From NCBI GenBank assembly GCA_045643185.1, contig JAZUKH010000153.1, forward strand, positions 1 to 23,127: 23,127 bases of DNA, in the 5' to 3' direction. This DNA is from RGIG464 sp045643185. GTDB lineage: Bacteria; Myxococcota_A; Bradymonadia; UBA4248. The notes below the pieces were generated by a model that saw only the letters and a program-made list of their open reading frames with translations, did not search any database and was not told the DNA's origin. The position numbers and the translations under genes are program-made. Positions 14,518 to 21,241 of the stretch are shown in pieces. Within the stretch, counting starts at the first letter, position 1; each line of letters opens with the position of its first letter.

Positions 14518-15906
14518 TCAGGCCTGTTCGTCGGCGTTTTCGGTCGGTCCGAGTGAGATGCCGACGTCGATGGGGTTTTCGAGGGCCGGATGACGTCCTT
14601 TTTTGATCACGCGCACGAGTTTTCCGATGAGGGTCTGGGATGTGGCGGAGGTGACTTCGACTTCGACCCAGTCACCCGGCTCAGCGTCACCGCGTTCAAA
14701 AATGGTGGTTTTGAAATCGCGTGTGTTGCCGACGGCCTGGTTTTCGTCTCGTCGTGAATAGCCTTCGACGATCGCTTCGACATGTTTTCCCACGAAACCG
14801 TTGTAGATCTCTTTTGAGATCTGTTGTTGTATGTCAATGATCTCGGCGAGTCGACGTTGTTTAACGTCTTTGGGCACGTTGTCTTTGAGCGTTTTGGCGG
14901 CAATGGCGAGCGATCGTTCGGAATAGGCAAACAGGAATGCGAAGGCAAAGCGGTTGTCGATGAGTGCTTGTTTGGTTTTTTGATAATCTTCTTCAGATTC
15001 GTCGCAGAAACCAACGATAATATCCGTTGAAATGGCGATTTCAGGACACTGCGTACGAAGTTTTTTGACAATGGTCGAATAATCTTCGTAGGTGTAACGG
15101 CGTCTCATGAGGTCGAGCTGTGCATTGCTTGCAGACTGCATGGGCAGGTGAACGAACTTTGCGACCTTTGGCTCGGTGGCGATCGTCTCGATGAGTTCGT
15201 CGCTAAAGCCGCACGGATGTGGTGACGTGAATCGGACTTGTTCGATGCCGTCGACGGCGGCGACCAGTTTTAGGAGTTTTGCGAAGTTGACGTCGCCATC
15301 CTGATAGCTGTTGACGGTCTGACCGAGCAGCGTGACGACGGAGACGCCGTCGCGGGCGAGCTGTTCAACTTCGGCAACGATCTGTGCCGCTGGGATGTTT
15401 CGTTCTGAGCCGCGTGTGAAGGGGACGATGCAGTAGGTGCAGACGTAGTTGCACCCGCGTTGTATCGAGACCCATGCGGTGACACCTTTCGGGCGTTTTG
15501 GTGTGCAGCCAGTGTAGAGTTCTGACTTGTCGAACGCGGTACGGATCTCAGCGCGTTTTTTGTGTTGTCGAATAATGTCTGGCAGGGCACGATACTGGTC
15601 GGGACCGGCCACGAAGTCGACGTAAGGCACTTTTTTGACGAGGTCTTCCCCGAGGTGTTTTGCCATGCAGCCCACGACACCGATCATCAGACCTGGTTTG
15701 AGTCTTTTGAGTGGGAGCATGTTGGTCAATCGACCGAGGATGCGGGCTTCAGCCTTTTCGCGCACGGCGCATGTGTTCATCATAATGATGTCAGCTTCGT
15801 CGAGCGTATGAGCAATGCCGAATCCGGCGGCACTCATGATGCCTTGGATCAGCTCGGAATCGGCTGTATTCATTTGGCAGCCGTAAGTTTCAATCAGGAC
15901 TTTCAT
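14518..15906 (-). CDS. miaB: tRNA-2-methylthio-N6-dimethylallyladenosine synthase
   Basis: This radical-SAM methylthiotransferase adds a 2-methylthio group to i6A37 of tRNAs reading U-starting codons. The N-terminal cluster cysteines are Cys10 (YGCQMN), Cys46 (MNTCAVRE) and Cys80 (GCMAKH). The radical-SAM CxxxCxxC is C152-C156-C159 (GCNYVCTYCIVPFTRG). The GQTVNSYQDG, HLPMQSAS and TDIIVGF segments are all typical of MiaB, and a TRAM domain lies at the C-terminus (about 370-440). The chosen ATG gives the standard MKVLIETYGCQMN start and 462 residues; a longer in-frame form adds 52 residues without family resemblance. The Shine-Dalgarno is weak. No clear promoter was found upstream. Confidence 0.96.
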   Translation of the reverse strand: MKVLIETYGCQMNTADSELIQGIMSAAGFGIAHTLDEADIIMMNTCAVREKAEARILGRLTNMLPLKRLKPGLMIGVVGCMAKHLGEDLVKKVPYVDFVAGPDQYRALPDIIRQHKKRAEIRTAFDKSELYTGCTPKRPKGVTAWVSIQRGCNYVCTYCIVPFTRGSERNIPAAQIVAEVEQLARDGVSVVTLLGQTVNSYQDGDVNFAKLLKLVAAVDGIEQVRFTSPHPCGFSDELIETIATEPKVAKFVHLPMQSASNAQLDLMRRRYTYEDYSTIVKKLRTQCPEIAISTDIIVGFCDESEEDYQKTKQALIDNRFAFAFLFAYSERSLAIAAKTLKDNVPKDVKQRRLAEIIDIQQQISKEIYNGFVGKHVEAIVEGYSRRDENQAVGNTRDFKTTIFERGDAEPGDWVEVEVTSATSQTLIGKLVRVIKKGRHPALENPIDVGISLGPTENADEQA

Positions 15907-16198
15907 AAAGATCTTGTCGTTTGTTATGGGACAGCGGCTGAACGTGCCATTCGTCGTGTGCGCGCCGTCTTGGATGCGGTTTACAAACAAAAAACGCGAA
16001 AAGGTTTTCACCAAATCGCTCGAAATTGCGTGCGCGCGATCGGCGCACATAAAACTCATCACATACCGCGAGCGCGTTTGATTTTCAACGCTATTTCACC
16101 AAATCTGGTCATCGTTAGTCGATTTCGTATAAAGTACAGCTCAGTCAAGGATCATAATTTGTTTTAGTTTGTTCGTTTATTCTTGAACAATTTGTTTT

Positions 16199-16487
16199 GG
16201 AGCAGGCCTGAGCCTGCGGCGCGCAGGGGGGACGCTGGCGCTCGTCCCCCTTGCAACCCCCGAGCGCACTTTTGTCGGCCGTGTGGAACTCGCTTCGCTC
16301 AAACATGCCACACGGCCGTACCATATTCAGGAACAGCTAAGGCAGATCATCGTAAACTAAATTTTGGAGTCGGCGGTCGCGAACTTGCCTTCGGCTTCGG
16401 ACAAATCGCGCCCCCTCGCCCAATCTCAGCCTGCTTGCCTTCGGCTTCGCTACGGCTGAGATTTTGAATTTCTGACCAGACAATGCG
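16199..16487. repeat. Dispersed repeat R2, copy 2, expanded with hairpins
   Basis: GCAGGC-ctga-GCCTGC and GGCGCGCAGGGG at 16202-16229 match the start of copy 1. GTCGCGAACTTGCCTTCGGC (16376-16395) and a GGCTGAGA...TGACCAGACAAT end (16455-16484) match its remainder. Between them are a GGGGGAC/GTCCCCC-type hairpin (16227-16250), a GGCCGTGTG/CACACGGCC hairpin (16277-16317) and a CTCAGCC/GGCTGAG hairpin (16425-16460). Copy 1 (6266-6360) lacks these, so this copy appears expanded. Confidence 0.7.
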
Positions 16488-16507
16488 TCCTCGGTTGAGT
16501 TGTTTAA

Positions 16508-16617
16508 AGGCCCTGCCAGGCGAGGGGGTAGACGCGTATTTCGTATTTTCGTAAAGACGTGTGGATCACACGTCTACGAAAATACGAAATAGCGGCGTAG
16601 GGGGAGACTTCCCCCCA
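16508..16617. repeat. Palindromic repeat R1, copy B (long form)
   Basis: Ends are shared with copy A (CCCTGCCAGGCG ... GCGTAGGGGGAGACTTCCCC). The centre is a hairpin of about 25 bp whose tip is AGACGTGTG-gat-CACACGTCT. Its end lies 8 nt past the stop of the phospholipase-like gene, in the same orientation relative to the gene as copy A. Confidence 0.82.
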
Positions 16618-16625
16618 CCGAAACT

Positions 16626-17981
16626 TTAACGTTTTTTCTTGGGATAGTCTTTGTTTGGATCGACGGTCTCGGTGTATGGGCTGTCCCAATAGTGGTCGAA
16701 GCTTTTGGTGAGGTCGGCGTTGAACGCCTGGCTGGTCACGATGATGCCGACGTTGCGCGAGGCGTAGAAATAGTCGCCCGACCAGTTGCTTGTGCCGAGC
16801 CAGGCTTTGTCGCCGTCAACGACGAGGAATTTTGAGTGGATGGTGCGTGAGAAGGGGACGTAACCTTCGGAGTGTTCTGGGACCGTAAGCATTTTTGTTT
16901 CGATGTTGTCGATCTGCTGCAGACGCTTGAGGTCTTTCATTTTTTGGTAGGCGGCCGTGGACCAGTCGCTGACGAGCATGCGAACCTTTACGCCGCGCGC
17001 GGCGGCGCGCTGGAGGGCGTCGTCGATCTCGGTGAAGGTGGTTTTGTCATAGTTGACAGTGACGTAGTCGAGCAGCTGGAAGGCGACGCTGGTTTTGGCG
17101 TTGTCGATCATTGCGATGATTTTTGGCAGATCCCACATGGCATCGCAGGGAAGGACGGTTTTGGGACTCGCGACGGTCTCAACCGTCATGGGCTGATCGC
17201 GATAGGTGGTTTCGACGGGCACGGAACAGGCTGATTTGACGATGGCCGACGTGTCGGTCGGATCGGCGGCCAGGTTCCAGTCGATGTCGTAGATCTGTTT
17301 GAGGGGTTCAACAAGTTCGGGAAGGGCGAGACGGGCGCCCATTTCAGAGATCTGCTGGAGCGAACGCCAGTCAAAGTTCTGGGAGCCAAAAAAGGCGACT
17401 TTGCCGTCGACGATGAAGTATTTGGAGTGCTGAACGCCGCCGGCGATCGCGCTATAGTCGATGATTCTGAGGTCGATGCCCGGTGTGTTGGCAAGGGTAT
17501 TGGCAAATTGGACGTTGTCATCCTTGTACATTTTTTTGTCGATGATGAATCGGACGTAGACGCCACGTTCGATTGCGGCTTTGATGGCCTGATAGACGCG
17601 GTGCAGTGAGGTTCCCGGTCGGTATACCGTGTAGAATTCCGAGAAGAAGAGCGTTTCTTTGGCTGATTCGATGCCGCTGATCCAGGCGTCCTCGACGTCG
17701 AGGATGTGGGCATTGTCGAGCGTGGTCTCCTGGGGCCAGGATTCATAGAGCAGAACAGGCGCTTCGGTGATCGATGGCACTTTGCTTTTGGCGATCTGGG
17801 CTTTCTGATCGGCTGCATTTTGGTTTTGGGCTGCTTGAGCTTTGTTTTGCGCATCGTTCATGCTGGCTTGAACGCGAGCCACCGCTTCGGCAGCTTCATT
17901 TGGTGAGGCTGGTTCCGGCGTGGATGTACAGGCTGTCATGACAGTCATCAGAATGGGCATCAGATAAGTCGCGTGTTTCAT
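16626..17981 (-). CDS. Phospholipase D-like lipoprotein with two HKD motifs
   Basis: A short signal peptide ends in a lipobox-like VMTAC, with Cys18 as the probable lipidation site. A Gln/Ala-rich linker (30-65) follows, then two PLD repeats. HKD1 has H185, K187, D192 and GSQN at 199-202; HKD2 has H382, K384, D389 and GTSN at 396-399. Both motifs are complete, so an active phosphodiesterase/transphosphatidylase is expected at the cell envelope. The family includes phospholipases, cardiolipin synthases and nucleases, and the substrate cannot be set from sequence. Start ATG has AAAGG 8 nt upstream. It is transcribed divergently from the LppC-like gene. A terminator-like hairpin lies in its leader, and repeat R1 copy B follows its stop codon. 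Confidence 0.88.
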   Translation of the reverse strand: MKHATYLMPILMTVMTACTSTPEPASPNEAAEAVARVQASMNDAQNKAQAAQNQNAADQKAQIAKSKVPSITEAPVLLYESWPQETTLDNAHILDVEDAWISGIESAKETLFFSEFYTVYRPGTSLHRVYQAIKAAIERGVYVRFIIDKKMYKDDNVQFANTLANTPGIDLRIIDYSAIAGGVQHSKYFIVDGKVAFFGSQNFDWRSLQQISEMGARLALPELVEPLKQIYDIDWNLAADPTDTSAIVKSACSVPVETTYRDQPMTVETVASPKTVLPCDAMWDLPKIIAMIDNAKTSVAFQLLDYVTVNYDKTTFTEIDDALQRAAARGVKVRMLVSDWSTAAYQKMKDLKRLQQIDNIETKMLTVPEHSEGYVPFSRTIHSKFLVVDGDKAWLGTSNWSGDYFYASRNVGIIVTSQAFNADLTKSFDHYWDSPYTETVDPNKDYPKKKR

Positions 17982-18005
17982 GGGCTAAACCTTTCTTGAG
18001 AGCGT

Positions 18006-18031
18006 AAAAAAGACTCGTGGCATCACGAGCC
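18006..18031 (-). terminator. Terminator-like hairpin in the leader of the phospholipase-like gene
   Basis: On the minus strand GGCTCGTG-atgc-CACGAGTC (8 bp including one G-U) is followed by UUUUUU (18011-18006). It ends 24 nt before the start codon and just before the ribosome binding site. There is no minus-strand gene directly upstream whose transcript it would end, so it may be an attenuator or a block to antisense transcription. Confidence 0.6.
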
Positions 18032-18072
18032 TTCAAAACGTGAAAATAAGCGTCGATTTTGGAAAGCCAGAA

Positions 18073-18101
18073 TCATTCTTTGCGGTCTTTTGTATCGCAA
18101 G
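18073..18101 (-). promoter_or_regulatory. Possible promoter of the phospholipase-like gene
   Basis: On the minus strand TTGCGA (18096-18101), a 17-nt spacer and AATGAT (18073-18078) form a moderate sigma70-like pair. If used, the transcript would pass through the terminator-like hairpin at 18006-18031. Confidence 0.3.
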
Positions 18102-18109
18102 GACTAAAT

Positions 18110-18138
18110 TTGGTGTAGAAAAAAGTTTTGTGTATCAT
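18110..18138 (+). promoter_or_regulatory. Promoter of the LppC-like lipoprotein gene
   Basis: TTGGTG (18110-18115), a 17-nt spacer and TATCAT (18133-18138) give an expected start near 18145, 30 nt before the chosen ATG. Its position inside the longer possible reading frame supports the downstream start. Confidence 0.5.
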
Positions 18139-18174
18139 GGAGGATGCACCAATTTGTATGGAAATCGAGGGTCA

Positions 18175-19827
18175 ATGAAGTTTCGTAGCAGCGTCCTATT
18201 TATGTTGAGTGGCTTTTCTCTGGTGTCGTGTGCCAGTCTTGGTTTTACCCCGCGAACGGCGCCTGGGACCGGTTCTGAGAATCCGGATGGCACGTCAGAC
18301 GCAGTTGCCGTGAGAGAATCAGAGCCATCTGTGGTGTCGCGATCGAGCGTTCATGACGTTGCCGCGTCTGACGTCGGGCGAGTGGATCCATCGTGGTCGG
18401 AATCGATCGAGGGTGAGCAAAACTTGACGTCGGAGGCGGGCTCGTCCATGTCGCCGGTGGTGCCGAACGCCTGTGAAGTGGCTCAGTCTCAGCTTTTGAA
18501 CGCGCGTCAGGCTTACGCGTCGCGTCAGTGGACGGCGGCGCTCGACTTGGCGAGCGAGGCCCAGGCATCGTGTTTGAGCACGGGGGCCGAGGCGAGCGAA
18601 GTCGCGGCGGTGGCTGCCACTCAAATGAATGCCCTTCAACTCAAGAACTACATTGCTCAAACGAGCTCGGCCTTCGGACGCGCCATGGCTGGACGCGAAT
18701 TGATGCGCGTCTGTATTGGAAATCACGACCAGGCGTGTGTTTCGACATATCGTGATCTCGTTTCTGCCGACCTGGTCACGGTCGGAATGCACAACGACGC
18801 CGTCAGCCTTACCCAGGTTCTCGATGGCGCCAAGGCCGGACGCAACCTCGTGGCTGTCATGCTCCCACTCAGTGGTCGCGACAAAAAAATTGGTCGGGCC
18901 ATGCTCGGCGCGTTGTTGCAGCGCGCCGGTATTTATGCGCACAAAGGCCTGACGTGGGATTTCAAAGTCTATGACACGCAGTCTGATGCGTCGACGGTGG
19001 CTGGCCTCGTGAGTCAGATCTCCCAGTTGGGCGCCAAACTCGTGCTTGGTCCCGTCGATGCTCAGGAAGCTCAGGCCGCTGCCAAAGCGATTGCCCAGAC
19101 TGACCTGGTCATGCTCAGTTTCGCGCCCAATGACGCATTCGTGAATGACCGTGCTTTTCAGCTTTCGTATGGCATGGAGCCCGAACCCCGTGTCATCGCC
19201 AATTTGCTCCAAAAAGACGGTTATCGTACCGTCGTTTCTGCTTATCCTGAAAGCCGTTATGGCGAACTCATGACGTCGATGCTCACACAAAATGCGCCGT
19301 CCGGCGTGAATATCACGACGGTTTCGTACGCAGCCGACGTGACGGACCTTCGCAAGATCGCGCAGCAGATCACCAAATCGTTGCCTGATGTCGTGTTTTT
19401 GCCGTCCGATGCCAAAAGTTCGGAGCGTTTGTTGAGCTTCATGGCGCAGGAAAACGTGTGGTGCCAAAAAGCCGGTACCAGCGTGACGCCCAGCAAAACG
19501 GATACGCGCCGTTGGGTCGCCTGCCTTGGCACCAGCGCGTGGACGCCGATGCAGCCCGATCATGACTTCAAATTTCTGCAAAACGCGCGTTATCTCGATT
19601 ACACCTATGCAATTGCAGGTGGTCCGGATTTCGCCGCCGCGTTTGAAAAACTCTATCATCGTCTGCCCAATGTTTACGAGATCCTGCCTTTCGAAGCCGT
19701 CGAGGTCATCAACGCGATTCCTGAACAGGCTTTTGGTGATCCCAATCGCCTTGGTGCCGCGATCCAATCGTCACTCGGTGGCAAAAAGCTCCTGCTCACG
19801 CCCGGTGTGCGCGAAGTCATTCTGTAA
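18175..19827 (+). CDS. LppC/LpoA-like lipoprotein with periplasmic-binding (type 1) fold
   Basis: The 550-residue product has signal peptide MKFRSSVLFMLSGFSLVSC with lipobox LVSC and lipidated Cys19. A Ser/Glu-rich linker extends to about residue 95, then a helical TPR-like stretch (about 97-215; NARQAYASRQWTAALDLASEA). The C-terminal part from about 223 starts with NLVAVMLPLSGRDKKIGRAM and contains GAKLVLGPVDAQEAQAAAKA, the pattern of periplasmic binding folds in LppC/LpoA penicillin-binding-protein activators. LpoA stimulates PBP1A in gammaproteobacteria; here a role in peptidoglycan synthesis or ligand binding is inferred only. Start at 18175 follows GAGGG by a few nt; a longer ORF from 18040 would lack a signal peptide. 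The putative outer-membrane protein gene follows 85 bp downstream. Confidence 0.82.
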   Translation: MKFRSSVLFMLSGFSLVSCASLGFTPRTAPGTGSENPDGTSDAVAVRESEPSVVSRSSVHDVAASDVGRVDPSWSESIEGEQNLTSEAGSSMSPVVPNACEVAQSQLLNARQAYASRQWTAALDLASEAQASCLSTGAEASEVAAVAATQMNALQLKNYIAQTSSAFGRAMAGRELMRVCIGNHDQACVSTYRDLVSADLVTVGMHNDAVSLTQVLDGAKAGRNLVAVMLPLSGRDKKIGRAMLGALLQRAGIYAHKGLTWDFKVYDTQSDASTVAGLVSQISQLGAKLVLGPVDAQEAQAAAKAIAQTDLVMLSFAPNDAFVNDRAFQLSYGMEPEPRVIANLLQKDGYRTVVSAYPESRYGELMTSMLTQNAPSGVNITTVSYAADVTDLRKIAQQITKSLPDVVFLPSDAKSSERLLSFMAQENVWCQKAGTSVTPSKTDTRRWVACLGTSAWTPMQPDHDFKFLQNARYLDYTYAIAGGPDFAAAFEKLYHRLPNVYEILPFEAVEVINAIPEQAFGDPNRLGAAIQSSLGGKKLLLTPGVREVIL

Positions 19828-19837
19828 TTTCTTTTGT

Positions 19838-19864
19838 GTCGCGCTTCGGCGCGGCGAGCTTTTT
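19838..19864 (+). terminator. Possible weak terminator or stable hairpin
   Basis: GTCGCGC and GCGCGGC (one G-U pair) close a UUCG tetraloop, and a T5 run follows 4 nt later. It lies 10 nt after the LppC-like gene and may reduce rather than stop transcription into the next gene. Confidence 0.4.
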
Positions 19865-19912
19865 GCCGCGATCTCGCGTCGTTATTTTTGATTTGTTGGT
19901 CGTTTCGGATCC

Positions 19913-21076
19913 ATGCGTTCGTTTTTGCTTTTGATCTCAGCCATCGGGCTTAGCCTCATGATGTGTTTAGGTGCACCCGCTCGTGCCTATGCACTTTCGC
20001 TCGACGAAGTCGCGTCGAAAGACGACGACAAGCTCCGTCAGGAAAAGTGGGAAATGCGCGAGATCAGGGCGAACTCGATCGAATCGGTCAAGTGCGGTCT
20101 GTGGTCACTCCTCGTTTCGACTTTTTGGCGCGGTTACGGCCATCATTGCATCGGTGACGACGCCAGCCATTACAAACTTCTCGGGATGGAAGGCGCTTCT
20201 CTCGGTATGCTCGCCCTCGGCTTCACCGTCGGCTCTGTCACCAACGACGATAAAGCCCTCTCCGCCTTTTGGAAAACGTTGTTCAACTTCGGGACGACCT
20301 TGTTCATTTCGAGCTACCTCTTCGATGTTGTTGGCACGTTCAAAGGCGATGCGTTTCAGTTTTCACACAATCATCTGAACCCGTTCGGACAGAGTTTTGG
20401 CGTCAAAGTGCGCTGGCTGCCTTCAGATGACCTCAATCTGGGCCTTCAACTCGAGTACACGTACCGAAATCCGCGTTTCTGGGTCTCGCCCTATGCCTAC
20501 GTCGATATTTCGGAAGCCTTTGACAAAAACGATAACTTTTCGGCAGGCGTTGACCTCGGTGGCGCCGTGTGGGCTGGTGAAAAAGAATATACCTACGTTG
20601 CGCTCGCGCTTGATTCAAAATTCGATGATTATGGCAGCGATGATTTTTTGATGCTTAAATTTTTGCCGTACATCGAATTTTCTTTGGACCTTGGCTCGTG
20701 GTTCGAGCACATGGCGGAGTTCCGTTTTATCAATCGTCTTGGTGTCGGCGTACAGCTTTTTGACTACAAATATGCCGTGATGACGCCTTTTTCGGACGTT
20801 TCGACCGTGTTGGTGCTCGAGACGGAAATGAACCTGAACTTGTTCAAGAACCTCAACCTGGCGTTTATTTATCGCTATCGTCCGGATTACTCGGTCGGTC
20901 AGTTGAGCAGTCCAAGCCGTTTGTATAACACAGTGCCCGTGCCCGGCGTTGGCTTGTTTAGCCTCGATCTTTCGTTTGCGATCTCGAAGGGTTGGACGGC
21001 CGACCTGGACATGAATTTCGGTTCGTCTATCGATTTTTGGCTTGGGATCTCAAAGACGTTTGGCGTGGAAGATTAG
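19913..21076 (+). CDS. Predicted outer-membrane or envelope protein, unknown function
   Basis: The 387-residue product has a Sec signal peptide with probable cleavage after APARA (residue 25). A short charged region (30-55) leads to a hydrophobic part (about 60-145). There LWSLLVSTFWRGYGHHCIG and two further apolar stretches suggest membrane association, as in small DUF5683-like modules. Residues 150-387 alternate in the manner of beta strands with many aromatic residues (VSPYAYVDIS, YTYVALALDSKF, LAFIYRYRPDY) and the protein ends near a strand (FWLGISKTFGVED), in line with an outer-membrane barrel. No family was recognised. The Shine-Dalgarno is weak. It probably shares transcription with the LppC-like lipoprotein gene and converges on gpmI. 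Confidence 0.65.
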   Translation: MRSFLLLISAIGLSLMMCLGAPARAYALSLDEVASKDDDKLRQEKWEMREIRANSIESVKCGLWSLLVSTFWRGYGHHCIGDDASHYKLLGMEGASLGMLALGFTVGSVTNDDKALSAFWKTLFNFGTTLFISSYLFDVVGTFKGDAFQFSHNHLNPFGQSFGVKVRWLPSDDLNLGLQLEYTYRNPRFWVSPYAYVDISEAFDKNDNFSAGVDLGGAVWAGEKEYTYVALALDSKFDDYGSDDFLMLKFLPYIEFSLDLGSWFEHMAEFRFINRLGVGVQLFDYKYAVMTPFSDVSTVLVLETEMNLNLFKNLNLAFIYRYRPDYSVGQLSSPSRLYNTVPVPGVGLFSLDLSFAISKGWTADLDMNFGSSIDFWLGISKTFGVED

Positions 21077-21125
21077 CGCGTTTATTGCCGCGCCCGTTCA
21101 GTTTTTGTCGATTTGCTGACAGAGC

Positions 21126-21168
21126 CTAAACAAGTTGGTTAACAGCGTCTAAACAAGTTGGTTTAGAG
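21126..21168. repeat. Short direct repeat, 15 bp, period 23
   Basis: CTAAACAAGTTGGTT occurs at 21126-21140 and 21149-21163. The second copy also forms the hairpin CTAAAC-aagttg-GTTTAG. It lies between the convergent envelope-protein and gpmI genes. Confidence 0.7.
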
Positions 21169-21174
21169 CTTCCC

Positions 21175-21213
21175 AAAAAGCGGGGAGCCTTAGGCGTTGT
21201 CGTATAAGGCTCC
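21175..21213 (-). terminator. Probable gpmI terminator
   Basis: On the minus strand perfect 9-bp arms GGAGCCTTA/TAAGGCTCC enclose a 12-nt loop. A U5 run (21179-21175) begins 4 nt after the stem. It lies about 30 nt past the gpmI stop codon. Confidence 0.5.
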
Positions 21214-21241
21214 GTCAGCGATTGTAAACTATTTTGTGTGA

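Larger units (their letters stand above)
15907..16625. other. 719-bp gene-free region with repeat mosaic
   Basis: This lies upstream of miaB and downstream of the phospholipase-like gene. Positions 15907-16195 should contain the miaB promoter, but no strong sigma70 pair was identified; TTGACT occurs on the minus strand near 16145 without a well-spaced -10. Positions 16196-16487 hold repeat R2 split by additional hairpins, and 16508-16617 hold repeat R1 copy B. No credible gene. Confidence 0.55.

Noticed and set aside
15562..16167. Plus-strand ORF of 201 codons over the miaB 5' end
   Set aside because: Antisense to the conserved MiaB N-terminus; no start signals.
16183..16467. Plus-strand ORF of 94 codons in the repeat mosaic
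   Set aside because: It consists of repeat R2 and hairpin sequence and has no coding pattern.
18040..18174. Upstream extension of the LppC-like protein
   Set aside because: The extension covers the predicted promoter (18110-18138) and would bury the signal peptide and lipobox.
18319..19767. Minus-strand ORF of 482 codons across the LppC-like gene
   Set aside because: It is antisense to a lipoprotein gene with promoter, ribosome binding site and lipobox; the His/Arg/Gly-rich content lacks any domain pattern.
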